38,863 nt of DNA, from contig JAUQWQ010000065.1 of assembly GCA_030835085.1 (NCBI GenBank), positions 1 to 38,863 of the forward strand, written 5' to 3'. Both the position numbers and the translations under genes were made by a program. Below the pieces are notes generated by a model. That model worked only from the letters and a program-made list of their open reading frames with translations, did not search any database and was not told the DNA's origin. Below, piece by piece: positions 1 through 9,226 of this stretch; within the stretch, counting starts at the first letter, position 1; each line of letters begins with the position of its first letter. The DNA is from Ignavibacteria bacterium. GTDB taxonomy: Bacteria; Bacteroidota; Ignavibacteria; Tepidaquicellales; OLB5.

Positions 1-2888
1 ATTTCAAGCCTTGTGTTTTCATCATCAATATATGTTTCGGGTAAAAACATACTGATATCTGATTCAACCAGCACATCTTTAAATTTATGTTTGCTGCTTT
101 TCTGTGTAAGCTGCTGTATCGTTTCTGCGGGCAGTGATTCAGCCGGAATAGTTTCTTTAAGCTCTGTTACAGCTTCATCCAGAAGCTGCATATACATATC
201 AAATCCAATTTCTCCGATGAAGCCGCTCTGCTCTTTGCCAAGCAGGTTACCTGCTCCGCGTATTTCAAGGTCTTTTAAAGCGAGATTCATGCCGCTGCCA
301 AGCTCTGAAAATTCTTCCAGGGCATGAAGCCTGCGTATTGCCTGTTTGGTTAATGAACTCTGCGGCGGGGTTACAAGGTATGCGTATGATTTGATATTCG
401 ATCTTCCGACCCTTCCCCTTAACTGATAAAGCTCAGCAAGCCCGAAATTATCTGCGCGGTTAATGATGATTGTGTTTACGCTTGGTATATCAAGTCCAGA
501 TTCGATGATCTTTGTGCATAACAAGACATTTGATTTCTTCTCCAGAAAGCGCATCATTACATTTTCAAGCTGTGCAGGTGTCATCTGACCATGTGCAATC
601 GCAACTTTTGCATAAGGCACCACTTCTTCTATAATCTCTGCAAGCTCATCAAGCTTTGCAATTCTATCATTTACAAAATAAACCTGCCCGCCGCGCTGCA
701 GCTCCCTTGATATTGCATTGCCCAGAACTTTTTTATCGAAATTGACAATTTCCGTATGTATTGGTTGTCGGTTCTTCGGGGGAGTGTTAATTATAGATAG
801 ATCTCTTGCACCAAGAAGCGAAAAGTTCAGTGTCCTGGGAATTGGAGTTGCAGTTAGTGTCAGCACATCAACATTTTCCCTGAGGAATTTCAATTTTTCC
901 TTTGCTTTAACACCAAAGCGCTGCTCTTCGTCAATTATCAGTAGACCCAGATCCTTAAAATGCACATCCTTTGAAAGCAGGCGATGTGTTCCGATAATAA
1001 TATTTATCTTACCGTCTTCAAGCTTTTCCAGAATTTCCTTCTGTTCCTTTTTGGTTTTGAATCTTGAAAGGTGGTCAACTTCAGTTGCCCAGGCAGTGAG
1101 CCTGTCTTTAAAAGTATTGTAATGCTGCTCAGCAAGGATAGTTGTTGGTACCAGAACGGCGACCTGTTTATTATCAACTACCGCTTTAAATGCTGCGCGG
1201 ACAGCAACTTCGGTTTTGCCGAAGCCTACATCACCGCAAACAAGCCTGTCCATCGGTACTTCCGATTCCATATCGCGTTTTACTGCCTCGGTTGCGCTAG
1301 CCTGGTCAGCGGTATCTTCGTAAATGAAGCTCGCTTCAAGTTCCTTCTGCCAAATTGAATCACCCGAAAACCTGTATCCCTTTTCTGATTTACGTTTTGA
1401 GTATAACAGTATAAGGTCACGGGCAATTTCCTGAATCTTTTTCTTGGTTTTCTGCTTGATGCGTTCCCACTCGCTGCCCCCAAGCTTATTGAGTTTTGGG
1501 GTAACGCCTTCCTGGGCAGAGAATTTTTTGATGAGGTTAAGCGAATTCAGGTTAACGAAAACTGTATCATTATCTTTATAAAGCAGTTTTACTGCCTCCT
1601 GCTCTACACCGCCGGTAACAATTTTTTTGAGTCCCGCGTATTTACCTATACCAAAATTCTGGTGAACCATAAAATCACCGTAATTCACGGTGCTCAATTC
1701 CTTGAATGTAATACCGCCGAATTTCCTTTTGCGCTTAGCCGGTCTGAAGTACCTTCCGAAAACCTGGTGCTCTGTATAAACAGCCATATTTGCCGAAGGC
1801 AGAATAAATCCTTCGTGGAACGAACCGTTCAGGAATTTTATGCCGGGAAGGTTATCAGTGTTCAGCAGGTCCTCAACAAGCTCACGGGTGCGGTTAAGCT
1901 GGTAATCATCTGTGCAGCTTATGAAAACATCATAACCGGAGGAAGAAAGCTCCTTTAGGTTTTCTGCGAATAATTTTGAATTTGAATTAAATGAAGGCTG
2001 AGTTTTTGCGTCAAAGAATATTTCTTTGATCTTTTCTTTTTCTTCATTGTTAAATGAAGCGCTTTTTATCAATGGAAAACCGGAAAAACAGGACCTTCTG
2101 AAATTTATACTTTTGAAGTAAATACCCGGCATATCTTCTTTTATAAGGTCAGGTTCGTCCATCAGAAAAAGGGTATCATTCTTAACGTAATCTATCAGTT
2201 TTTCAGTTGAGCTGTCATCACGGTTCATTGTTTCAGCCGAAGGCAGTATTTCAACTGAATCAAGCTGCGCTATAGAGCGCTGAGTAACCGGGTCAAATTC
2301 TCTTATTGATTCAACTATATCTCCAAAGAACTCTATCCTTACAGGCTGGTTAAGGTTTTCAGTGTATATATCAATTATACCGCCCCGAACTGCATAATCG
2401 TTTTCTTCTTCAACAATTTTCTTTTTTGTGAAATTGAATTCCCTTAGCTTAGAAACCAGTTCATCAAAACTGAACTCAGTATCTTTTTTTAGGGATATGA
2501 TATTTTTCCTGAATGTTTCTTCAGTTATTATATTTTTATCAAGCGCGGAAGGGGATGTTACAAGGATAAAACTTTCATTACCGGTAAGTTTTTTTAATGT
2601 TCCTGAAAGGGGGGTAATGTCAGATTCAAATTCTTCGTCAAATTCGCCCAGGTAGAGCGAAGTTTTTTCTTCGCCAAGCAGCAGGTTCAGGTCATCTTTC
2701 AGCCTGAAAAGCCTGCCTGAATCATTCGAACAGAATACTATCTTGCTGTTAGATTCATATAATTGCGCTATTACAAAAGAAGTAAGCGAGCCGCGAATAC
2801 CGGTAAAGAAAATATCGTTTCCTCCAGAGGAGGAAATTTCCCTGAATTCAGGTGATTGACGTACTTTATCCTGTAATACTTTTAACAA
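1..2888 (-). CDS. mfd: Transcription-repair coupling factor Mfd (3' end cut by window edge)
   Basis: Mfd removes RNA polymerase stalled at DNA lesions and recruits UvrA. The reading frame runs to the window edge at base 1, giving about 962 residues. It ends inside the conserved LPETYIDDENTRLE segment that follows the translocase module, so roughly 140 C-terminal residues (the UvrA-binding-inhibitory domain) lie outside. Visible in order: an N-terminal UvrB-like module, the CarD-like RNA polymerase interaction domain (NYGDFMVHQNFGIGKY), Walker A GDVGFGKTE near residue 550, the DEEQ box (IIDEEQRFGVKAKEK) near 650, and helicase motif VI-type ELYQLRGRVGRS. The frame has no ATG near its beginning. 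A stop lies five codons upstream of VLQDKVRQ, so the only reasonable start is TTG at 2888-2886, which overlaps the rsmA stop by 7 nt and implies translational coupling. Confidence 0.95.
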   Translation of the reverse strand, partial: MLKVLQDKVRQSPEFREISSSGGNDIFFTGIRGSLTSFVIAQLYESNSKIVFCSNDSGRLFRLKDDLNLLLGEEKTSLYLGEFDEEFESDITPLSGTLKKLTGNESFILVTSPSALDKNIITEETFRKNIISLKKDTEFSFDELVSKLREFNFTKKKIVEEENDYAVRGGIIDIYTENLNQPVRIEFFGDIVESIREFDPVTQRSIAQLDSVEILPSAETMNRDDSSTEKLIDYVKNDTLFLMDEPDLIKEDMPGIYFKSINFRRSCFSGFPLIKSASFNNEEKEKIKEIFFDAKTQPSFNSNSKLFAENLKELSSSGYDVFISCTDDYQLNRTRELVEDLLNTDNLPGIKFLNGSFHEGFILPSANMAVYTEHQVFGRYFRPAKRKRKFGGITFKELSTVNYGDFMVHQNFGIGKYAGLKKIVTGGVEQEAVKLLYKDNDTVFVNLNSLNLIKKFSAQEGVTPKLNKLGGSEWERIKQKTKKKIQEIARDLILLYSKRKSEKGYRFSGDSIWQKELEASFIYEDTADQASATEAVKRDMESEVPMDRLVCGDVGFGKTEVAVRAAFKAVVDNKQVAVLVPTTILAEQHYNTFKDRLTAWATEVDHLSRFKTKKEQKEILEKLEDGKINIIIGTHRLLSKDVHFKDLGLLIIDEEQRFGVKAKEKLKFLRENVDVLTLTATPIPRTLNFSLLGARDLSIINTPPKNRQPIHTEIVNFDKKVLGNAISRELQRGGQVYFVNDRIAKLDELAEIIEEVVPYAKVAIAHGQMTPAQLENVMMRFLEKKSNVLLCTKIIESGLDIPSVNTIIINRADNFGLAELYQLRGRVGRSNIKSYAYLVTPPQSSLTKQAIRRLHALEEFSELGSGMNLALKDLEIRGAGNLLGKEQSGFIGEIGFDMYMQLLDEAVTELKETIPAESLPAETIQQLTQKSSKHKFKDVLVESDISMFLPETYIDDENTRLE

Positions 2889-3664
2889 AGCCTGTTACTC
2901 AATTCAATAAATTCATTAATGCTTAAACTCTCTGCTCTTCTGCCCAGGTCAATTTCAGCTTTCGATAGATCCGCTTCAATATTTTTAAGTGAATTTCTAA
3001 GTGTTTTTCTCCTTGTTCCAAAAGCTGCTTTTACAAGCTTCCTGAAGAAATCGATATTATTTACTTTTTCTTCCTTTGATACCGAAAAATCAAAATATAT
3101 AATTCTTGAATCAACTTTGGGCTTAGGATAAAAACAATTCCGTGAAACTTTGAACAGCAGTTTAGATGAGCCGAAAACATTAAGCAGTACGCTCGGTATG
3201 CCATACTCTTTATTATTCGGGTCCGCCGTTATACGGCGTGCGACTTCTTCCTGTATCATTAACTGGGCATCCTTTACAATTGTTCTGTTATCCATCAGTT
3301 TAAAGATTATTGGAGAAGTAATATTGTACGGAATGTTGCCAATTACACGGAGCTTTTCGACCTGATTGGCCAAAAGTTCACTCAGGTCAAGCTTCAGAAA
3401 ATCGCGGTTAATGATATTTAAGCCCGGGAATATTTCTTTTAGAATAGCACAATTGTTCCTGTCAAGTTCTATGACTGTCAGGTTGGAAGTTTTTTCGAGA
3501 ATATATCTTGTTAATGCACCTTTACCGGGTCCTATTTCAACAATATGTTCGCCCGGTTCAATTTCAAATGCATCCACAATATTTCTGCAGATATTTTCAT
3601 CCGTTAAGTAATTCTGCCCAAGTGATTTTTTAGGGCGGGTACTGTATGTAAATTTCTCGTTCAA
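2882..3664 (-). CDS. rsmA: 16S rRNA (adenine1518/1519-N6)-dimethyltransferase RsmA (KsgA)
   Basis: This S-adenosylmethionine-dependent enzyme dimethylates two adjacent adenines in the 3' hairpin of 16S rRNA, a late step in small-subunit assembly. The length of 260 residues is normal. Visible motifs are the N-terminal KSLGQNYL (residues 13-20), the SAM-binding VEIGPGKGALT (42-52), the acidic VIELDR after strand 2, the catalytic NIPY (110-113) and the C-terminal FGTRRKTLRNSL (215-226), all characteristic of the KsgA/Dim1 family. It sits 7 nt downstream of the penicillin-acylase-like gene and overlaps mfd, so these three minus-strand genes probably form one transcript. I see nothing unusual in it. 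Confidence 0.96.
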   Translation of the reverse strand: MNEKFTYSTRPKKSLGQNYLTDENICRNIVDAFEIEPGEHIVEIGPGKGALTRYILEKTSNLTVIELDRNNCAILKEIFPGLNIINRDFLKLDLSELLANQVEKLRVIGNIPYNITSPIIFKLMDNRTIVKDAQLMIQEEVARRITADPNNKEYGIPSVLLNVFGSSKLLFKVSRNCFYPKPKVDSRIIYFDFSVSKEEKVNNIDFFRKLVKAAFGTRRKTLRNSLKNIEADLSKAEIDLGRRAESLSINEFIELSNRLC

Positions 3665-3671
3665 TTTATCC

Positions 3672-6236
3672 TCAGGGATTCAATATCAGAAGATCGAATT
3701 TCTTATCTATCATTTCAGGTTCACTTGTAACGTTCTTTCTGTAGTCACCGTAACTCCACATTCTTGCCTGGTCACTGTAGTGGCTGCTTACCGGCTGCCC
3801 TGATTGGCCTGTTGAGTTTATTGTTAAAGGATGTTCAATATCTGACATATTAACCAGCATCCTCATTGAAGCACCTACTACTACATCAAAATTTCCTTTT
3901 TCAATTACATCACTGAAACGGTATTCAGTATTATTAACACTAGTCTGGTCTCCGCCAACATCAAACGGTCCAATATTGAATGTTTTATCAAGTGCTTCAA
4001 CAAATCCAAGCGGATGACGGAATTTTATTGAGTGAACTGAACCCCATTGCCATGTATTCTTATCTTTCCCCGGGAATTTAGCTTTGAGAAATTCAATTGC
4101 CTGTGTTATGCTTTTGCGGACAATATCAGGCCGGGTTTCAGTCTTATCAGTAACAATATTATCAAACCAGGGGTTATCAGGCTTTTTCATTAATATTTCA
4201 AGTGAGCGGTAGGGAAGGTTTTGTATTGCGATAAAATCATTGAAAATATTGGCTCCCAGCTCATCTTCAAAGGTATTCTTTACAAGAAATACCAGGTAAG
4301 CATTATATAACAATCCGGCTGCATCATTCTTATTCATATCACCGTTCCAGTTCTTAAGCTTCTCAATTGCCCAATCAGAATCTTCATCCTCCGGACCGGA
4401 GCTGGTATGAGTATCAGAATAAAGATCTTTTAAAATACCGAGTGCATAAGGAGATTCATAACTATTTTGTAACAGCTTAAAATCTTCAATATCAAAAACA
4501 GTTCTGCTGTTTATGAATTTACTTATGCTATTGAATCTTGACGACGGTTCCCAAAGGTAAGATATGTAATACTTTTCTTTGCTGTCCTTCATCCATTCAC
4601 CAGGGTTAGTATTTGCTGTAACAATATAGCCTTCGGGAGGATTGTAAACTTCATACATTTTATCAAATTCTATGAACCCTGTCCAGTTTATTTCATTTTC
4701 GCCGGGGAAAATGTAGCTGTATTCAATATTTGTCTTCCTAACAGGAATTTTACCGCCCGATCTGTATCCAATATTACCGTATATATCTGAATAAATAAAA
4801 TTCTGCGCAGGTACACAATAATCCTTTAAAGAACTTTTAAATTCATCCCAATTCTTAGCGGTATTGATTTCATAGAAACATTTTACCTCATCACTGTATT
4901 CAAACCCTGTCCAGCGGAAAGTCATCAGCTTATCTTTGTATGGATCTTCCGGGTTTTCCTGCATATCCGCGAAGCCTTTGAATTTGAGGTCGGATATTAC
5001 CGGACCTATTTTTGTTGTTCGCACAATGTACTCAGTTTCCATGGAATCTTTTATATAGATCTTTTCCACAATTGAATCCATTGCCACAGACTGGTTGTTA
5101 AATACATACTTCCTGCTATCAGCGGAATCACGTTTTAAGATAATAAAATCATTGTCATCATTCATTAAGTTAGTTAGACCCCAGCTTATGAATTTATTAT
5201 TACCTATAACAACCCCTGGTATGCCCGGGAAAGTCATCCCGCGGACATCAAGCGCGCCGCCCTTGAGATGCAGCTCATACCACCTTGAAGGAGCCTGCAG
5301 CGCCAGGTGAGGGTCGTTGGCAAGTATAGGCTTGCCGAACATTGAACGGCTGCCAGAAACTACCCATGAATTACTGCCTGTATGTGATACATTAATATTA
5401 AAGAACTTCCGGTAATCCTTGTTTATTTCAAAAAAATCTTTTCCTAAAAAAGAAACCTGCCTTAAATATTTTGCATTGTCATTTTCCAGCAGCCCGGTTT
5501 CTGTTTTTTTTCTGCGTTTCTTTGGTGTTTCATCTTCGTTGCTTTCTGTAGTTGAATCAACTTCTACAGGTTCGGGTTTTGTGTAGATCGTAATGCTGGT
5601 ATCTGGAAATATGAGGGCGGTTTTTTCTATTCCTGTTTTGTTAAGCACTTCGCCCATAATATAATCAGTATACCAGGCAATGTTAAGGTCCCAGCCCATC
5701 ATTCTTGCAAGCATTAAAGAATGTTCAGGCTTCCAGGGCTCGGGTCTGTAATTCATAGCGTCAAATTCAACAGGCATATTATCATAATGCGTTTCTATGA
5801 ATTTGTTGACTCCGGCTGTATAAGAAGTAAGAATCTGTTTTGATACAGGACTTAAGCTATCATACCAGCTGTAGGCAAAGCGGTGAATACCTATCGTTCT
5901 GAATAATTTATCAAATTCTATTACCTGGGAGCCGAATACTTCAGAAAGCCTGCCCTGGGCAATTCTCCGGGTCAGGTCCATTTGCCATAATCTATCCTGC
6001 GCATGCAGGTAACCTTCTGTAAAATAGGCATCATCCTGGTTCTGAGCAATTATTGCAGGCACACCGAAATCATCAAAGTAAACTTTTACCTGCGATTTTA
6101 AGCCTGAAACGGCAATTTCACCGGATGTTGGATAGAAAGACTTTTTGGAAAGATTATTAAAAAGTAAGCCCAGAATAAGAATTATGGGAATAAAGATAAT
6201 AATGATACCAAGAAACGTTTTAAAGTATTTATTCAT
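3672..6236 (-). CDS. Penicillin acylase family (S45) Ntn-hydrolase, membrane-anchored
   Basis: The protein belongs to the penicillin G acylase / acyl-homoserine-lactone acylase family. These are N-terminal nucleophile amidases made as a precursor that cleaves itself to expose a serine. The 854 residues start with a hydrophobic segment (7-28), which could anchor the protein or direct export. The alpha-chain hallmark TEGYLHAQDRLWQMDL lies at about 73-88. HTGSNSW at 285-291 places the predicted cleavage before Ser288, the presumed nucleophile. The C-terminal region has the typical GGDQTSVN stretch. A charged, disordered insert at about 221-248 (including KKRRKK) lies 40 residues before the nucleophile, where a spacer peptide would be excised. 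The substrate cannot be read from sequence; acylated amino compounds or acyl-homoserine lactones are possible. A TAnnTTTG box precedes the start. Confidence 0.92.
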   Translation of the reverse strand: MNKYFKTFLGIIIIFIPIILILGLLFNNLSKKSFYPTSGEIAVSGLKSQVKVYFDDFGVPAIIAQNQDDAYFTEGYLHAQDRLWQMDLTRRIAQGRLSEVFGSQVIEFDKLFRTIGIHRFAYSWYDSLSPVSKQILTSYTAGVNKFIETHYDNMPVEFDAMNYRPEPWKPEHSLMLARMMGWDLNIAWYTDYIMGEVLNKTGIEKTALIFPDTSITIYTKPEPVEVDSTTESNEDETPKKRRKKTETGLLENDNAKYLRQVSFLGKDFFEINKDYRKFFNINVSHTGSNSWVVSGSRSMFGKPILANDPHLALQAPSRWYELHLKGGALDVRGMTFPGIPGVVIGNNKFISWGLTNLMNDDNDFIILKRDSADSRKYVFNNQSVAMDSIVEKIYIKDSMETEYIVRTTKIGPVISDLKFKGFADMQENPEDPYKDKLMTFRWTGFEYSDEVKCFYEINTAKNWDEFKSSLKDYCVPAQNFIYSDIYGNIGYRSGGKIPVRKTNIEYSYIFPGENEINWTGFIEFDKMYEVYNPPEGYIVTANTNPGEWMKDSKEKYYISYLWEPSSRFNSISKFINSRTVFDIEDFKLLQNSYESPYALGILKDLYSDTHTSSGPEDEDSDWAIEKLKNWNGDMNKNDAAGLLYNAYLVFLVKNTFEDELGANIFNDFIAIQNLPYRSLEILMKKPDNPWFDNIVTDKTETRPDIVRKSITQAIEFLKAKFPGKDKNTWQWGSVHSIKFRHPLGFVEALDKTFNIGPFDVGGDQTSVNNTEYRFSDVIEKGNFDVVVGASMRMLVNMSDIEHPLTINSTGQSGQPVSSHYSDQARMWSYGDYRKNVTSEPEMIDKKFDLLILNP

Positions 6237-6247
6237 TTAAATATATA

Positions 6248-6255
6248 CAAATATA
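6248..6255 (-). promoter_or_regulatory. TAnnTTTG -7 box upstream of the penicillin-acylase-like gene
   Basis: On the minus strand the sequence reads TATATTTG, matching the Bacteroidota -7 consensus TAnnTTTG. It ends 11 nt before the ATG at 6236, so any transcript would have a very short leader. I see no matching TTG at the -33 position. Confidence 0.4.
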
Positions 6256-6329
6256 ACCATATTACATTTGAACTTAAATTCTTATTTTCGCCTTATAATA
6301 TCAAAGGAAAATACCGGAGAACAAAACCA

Positions 6330-7442
6330 ATGAAAAAAGCAGCATTTTTAATTGCCCTCTTTTTTATCAGCAGCACAGCATTTTCGCAGATCGATTTTCA
6401 AAAGGGGTCTGTAGCGGATGTACTTGCAATGGCCAAAGCCCAGAATAAACTTGTAATGGTTGATGTTATGACCGACTGGTGCAAATGGTGCATTGAACTG
6501 GATAACAAAGTTTACGCAAAGAAAGATATTTCTGACTTTGCCAATGCCAACCAGATAAATTACAAGATAGATGCTGAAAAAGGCGAAGGCATTGATTTTG
6601 CTAAGAAATATAAAATTCAAGGTTTTCCCTCAATATTGTTCCTTGATGGTGACGGCAACGAAATTGACAGAGTTTATGGTTATGTTCCTGCAAAGGATTT
6701 TATGGAAATGATGCAGGACTATAACAAAGGTATCAATACATTTTCATACCTTAAAACAGAAGTTGAGAAAAATCCTGCTAATATCGAAGCATCTCTCAAA
6801 CTTGCAGATAAATATTCAATGTACAGCGAAACTGATAAAGCAAAAGAGTTATTGAATAAAATAGTTGAAATGGATGGCTCTAATGCAGGCGGGAAAACCG
6901 ATGATGCAAAGTTCAGGCTAATATTGTTTTCTGAAAAAGATGAAAAAGCAAAACAGCTCGAAGCCTTCATTACAGATAACCCAGGCAGTGAACAGTTGAA
7001 AGACGCTTACGTATCACTTTCAGAAACATATTATTATGAATTAAATGATATGTCTTCATCAGAAAAATGGTTCAAGGAAACATTAAGCAAATTCCCTAAT
7101 GATGAAGCAGTGGCTTCAAGTTACGGTCAGTATATGAATCAAAGAGCTATTGCGCTGGCGGATAAAAAGTACACAAAAGAAGATTCTTTAAAAGGTTTGT
7201 TGAATATTGAAGGTTTTGTCAGCGATAACAAAACAGGTTTAAGTTATATTGAAACTGCACTTCAGTATGTTGCCGGTTCAGTTAATGAAGCAAGTGCTTA
7301 TTATATACAGTCAAGACTGTTTTTTAACCTTCAGGAATTCGCAAAAGCAAAAGAATCAATAGATAAAGCTATTAAGATATTTGACAGGAAGCTTTACAGG
7401 GATGCAAAGGAAAAAATAGAAAAGCAGTTAAGCCAGAAATAA
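6330..7442 (+). CDS. Secreted thioredoxin-fold protein with helical-repeat C-terminus
   Basis: The start MKKAAFLIALFFISSTAFSQ is a clear signal peptide, so the protein is periplasmic or attached outside the inner membrane. The thioredoxin-like domain (about 25-130) has a CKWC active site at residues 51-54 in the context TDWCKWC and the expected cis-proline in GFPSI at Pro100, so it should be redox-active. Residues about 130-370 are alpha-helical and resemble TPR repeats (for example EASLKLADKYSMYSETDKAKELL), a common layout in Bacteroidota thioredoxin-like proteins of the DUF255/thioredoxin_7 type. It is the first gene of a plus-strand run and is followed after one base by a two-TM protein. 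The partner and exact reaction (reductase or disulfide exchange) are not determined. Confidence 0.88.
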   Translation: MKKAAFLIALFFISSTAFSQIDFQKGSVADVLAMAKAQNKLVMVDVMTDWCKWCIELDNKVYAKKDISDFANANQINYKIDAEKGEGIDFAKKYKIQGFPSILFLDGDGNEIDRVYGYVPAKDFMEMMQDYNKGINTFSYLKTEVEKNPANIEASLKLADKYSMYSETDKAKELLNKIVEMDGSNAGGKTDDAKFRLILFSEKDEKAKQLEAFITDNPGSEQLKDAYVSLSETYYYELNDMSSSEKWFKETLSKFPNDEAVASSYGQYMNQRAIALADKKYTKEDSLKGLLNIEGFVSDNKTGLSYIETALQYVAGSVNEASAYYIQSRLFFNLQEFAKAKESIDKAIKIFDRKLYRDAKEKIEKQLSQK

Positions 7443-7443
7443 A

Positions 7444-7863
7444 ATGAAACGGGTAACGCTTTTAGTTTTAAAAGCCCTCTTTTTTATTGTTTTAATTGCT
7501 GTTATATACCAGATGGTGAACAGCTCGCTGGATATATACAATAATTTCGCATATGATAAAGCTGTTTTAAGATATACTCCTTACGGTTATGTACCGCTGC
7601 TTAATGATCCTTATGATTACCACAGCAGCAACGCAGATGTTAAGGGCGGTGATTTTGTTTATGTCGAAAACTGGGAATCTGCCGATAACGGCAGCGTGGT
7701 TTTCGCAAAGGTAAGATCAAAACTAAGTTCAGGCTATGTAAATAACAGGATGCTGGTTGAGACAAATATTAATGTTATGCCGATAATTTCTGTATTATTA
7801 TTAACATTGATCCTGGTTTTTACTATAAGGAAAGTTTATTTGAAAATCCATAATGTATATTAA
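7444..7863 (+). CDS. Unknown two-TM protein with a possible SH3-like loop domain
   Basis: I do not recognise a named family. The 139 residues hold two hydrophobic helices, at about 5-25 and 108-130, flanking an 80-residue segment expected outside the cytoplasm. The stretch GGDFVYVENW...VVFAKVRSKLSSGYV has the alternating pattern of a bacterial SH3-like barrel (GDxVxV ... KVR ... GYV), which is suggestive only. The start codon lies one base after the stop of the secreted thioredoxin-like gene, so the two are almost certainly co-expressed and may act together in the envelope. purS follows 12 nt downstream. Confidence 0.75.
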   Translation: MKRVTLLVLKALFFIVLIAVIYQMVNSSLDIYNNFAYDKAVLRYTPYGYVPLLNDPYDYHSSNADVKGGDFVYVENWESADNGSVVFAKVRSKLSSGYVNNRMLVETNINVMPIISVLLLTLILVFTIRKVYLKIHNVY

Positions 7864-7875
7864 GGAAAGAACAAA

Positions 7876-8130
7876 TTGTATTCAGCTAAAATAAAGGTAA
7901 CACTCCGCAAATCGATCCTGGACCCGCAGGGCAAGGCTGTTGAACATTCAATTCAGAGTCTTGGATTCAATAATATTCTGGATACCAGGATAGGTAAATA
8001 CATTGAGCTTAAAATTGATACTAAATCTGATGAAGAAGCAAGACTGGTAACCGATGAAGTCTGCAGGAAGCTATTGGCAAACCAGGTAATGGAAGATTAT
8101 GAATTTGAAGTTGTAAGCGTAAACGGATAA
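7876..8130 (+). CDS. purS: Phosphoribosylformylglycinamidine synthase subunit PurS
   Basis: PurS is the small structural subunit that joins PurQ and PurL in the formylglycinamidine ribonucleotide synthase complex (fourth step of purine synthesis). The 84 residues contain the typical KVTLRKSILDPQGKAVEHS and LGF...IGKYIELK segments. The start codon is TTG at 7876, preceded by an AAGGAAAG ribosome-binding site at 7862-7869; no ATG in this frame would keep the conserved N-terminus. It is followed by purQ after 23 nt. purL is not in this window. Confidence 0.93.
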   Translation: MYSAKIKVTLRKSILDPQGKAVEHSIQSLGFNNILDTRIGKYIELKIDTKSDEEARLVTDEVCRKLLANQVMEDYEFEVVSVNG

Positions 8131-8153
8131 TAATTAAGCAGGTAATAAAATAA

Positions 8154-8840
8154 ATGAGTAAAGCAAAATTCGGAGTTGTGGTATTTCCGGGTTCAAATTG
8201 CGATCACGATGCATATAATACCCTGAAACATATACTGAATCAGGATACTGAGTTTTTATGGCATAAAGATAGCTCAATTGGCAATAGGAATGTTATAATA
8301 GTACCCGGGGGATTTTCCTACGGTGACTATTTACGCTGCGGAGCAATTGCACGATTTTCACCAATCATGAAGGATGTTGTAAGACACGCTTCGAATGGTG
8401 GAGTTGTAATTGGAATATGTAATGGTTTCCAGATCCTGTGCGAATCAGGTTTGCTGCCCGGCGCGTTATTGAGGAATGCCAGCTTAAAATTTGTATGCAA
8501 AAATGTTACATTGAATATAGTTAACAAAAACACCATTTTTACGAGTGCTTATAATGGCAACGGAATGGTAAAGCCCGGTAAAATGGTTGTACCGGTTGCC
8601 CATGGTGACGGCAATTACATCTGTGATGAAGATACACTGAAGTCACTGAATGATAACGGGCAGGTAGTATTCAGGTATGAACACAATCCAAATGGAGCCA
8701 TAGATAACATTGCCGGAATTATAAATAAGACGGGTAATGTGCTCGGAATGATGCCCCATCCTGAAAGAGCCAGTGAAGAGATTGTCGGCTCAGGCGACGG
8801 AAGATATTTATTTGAGAGTGTGATAAATTCCGTAAACTAA
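8154..8840 (+). CDS. purQ: Phosphoribosylformylglycinamidine synthase, glutaminase subunit PurQ
   Basis: PurQ is the class I glutamine amidotransferase that releases ammonia from glutamine and passes it to PurL. Its length of 228 residues is normal. The N-terminal [12 protein letters not shown], the [14 protein letters not shown] segment, the nucleophile Cys89 in IGICNGFQ, and His202/Glu204 in MMPHPERA complete the catalytic triad. It is co-oriented with purS, as in Bacillus-type systems where PurL is a separate polypeptide. The enzyme appears complete. Confidence 0.96.
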   Translation: MSKAKFGVVVFPGSNCDHDAYNTLKHILNQDTEFLWHKDSSIGNRNVIIVPGGFSYGDYLRCGAIARFSPIMKDVVRHASNGGVVIGICNGFQILCESGLLPGALLRNASLKFVCKNVTLNIVNKNTIFTSAYNGNGMVKPGKMVVPVAHGDGNYICDEDTLKSLNDNGQVVFRYEHNPNGAIDNIAGIINKTGNVLGMMPHPERASEEIVGSGDGRYLFESVINSVN

Positions 8841-8852
8841 ACGTTATATAAA

Positions 8853-8945
8853 ATGTATACATCACTTGATGTTGCAGTAATAATGTTTGCAGTTGTTGTA
8901 ACTGCTTATTGTGCAGTGAAAGTAATTTTAAAAGTATTTCATTAA
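8853..8945 (+). CDS. Predicted 30-residue single-TM mini-protein
   Basis: An ATG-initiated frame between purQ and tatA encodes MYTSLDVAVIMFAVVVTAYC followed by AVKVILKVFH. This is one hydrophobic helix (about 6-22) with a positively charged tail, a layout typical of small bacterial membrane proteins with the C-terminus inside. There is no convincing Shine-Dalgarno sequence, but several starts in this window also lack one. It begins 12 nt after purQ and ends 38 nt before tatA on the same strand. It might be a chance frame. It fills an otherwise unexplained 143-nt gap and reads as a clean transmembrane segment, which is why I list it. Confidence 0.4.
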   Translation: MYTSLDVAVIMFAVVVTAYCAVKVILKVFH

Positions 8946-8983
8946 TAAATGTTCCGGTATAAACGGAACAATGGAGCAATAAA

Positions 8984-9169
8984 ATGTTTGGATTAGGTCC
9001 GCAGGAAATAATTTTGATCTGTATTGTAATTCTTGTGCTCTTTGGAGCCAAGAAGATACCAGATCTTATGTCAGGTCTCGGCAAAGGCATGAGAGAATTT
9101 AAAAAGGCCTCAAGAGATATTGAGTCTGAAATTAACAACGCCGCAGGCGATGAAAAGAAGCCAAGCTGA
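8984..9169 (+). CDS. tatA: Sec-independent translocase subunit TatA
   Basis: TatA forms the variable pore ring of the twin-arginine pathway that exports folded proteins. The 61 residues show the family layout: a short periplasmic N-terminus, one transmembrane helix (about 6-21), the FGAKKIPDL hinge, an amphipathic helix (GLGKGMREFKKAS) and an acidic tail. A GGAG motif lies about 10 nt before the ATG. tatC is not in the window, but a Tat-signal amine oxidase is encoded 3.6 kb downstream. Confidence 0.94.
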   Translation: MFGLGPQEIILICIVILVLFGAKKIPDLMSGLGKGMREFKKASRDIESEINNAAGDEKKPS

Positions 9170-9226
9170 AAGTATTGTAGTATACTGGAAATTAACTTTT
9201 AAGCTGAATATAATCTTTTGATAAAT

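Noticed and set aside
7864-7875. Possible purine riboswitch before purS
   Set aside because: The gap to the preceding gene is only 12 nt, too short for an aptamer.
8719-9138. 139-residue minus-strand frame across purQ end, the gap and tatA
   Set aside because: It is antisense to two well-supported genes and has no recognisable domain; a shadow frame.
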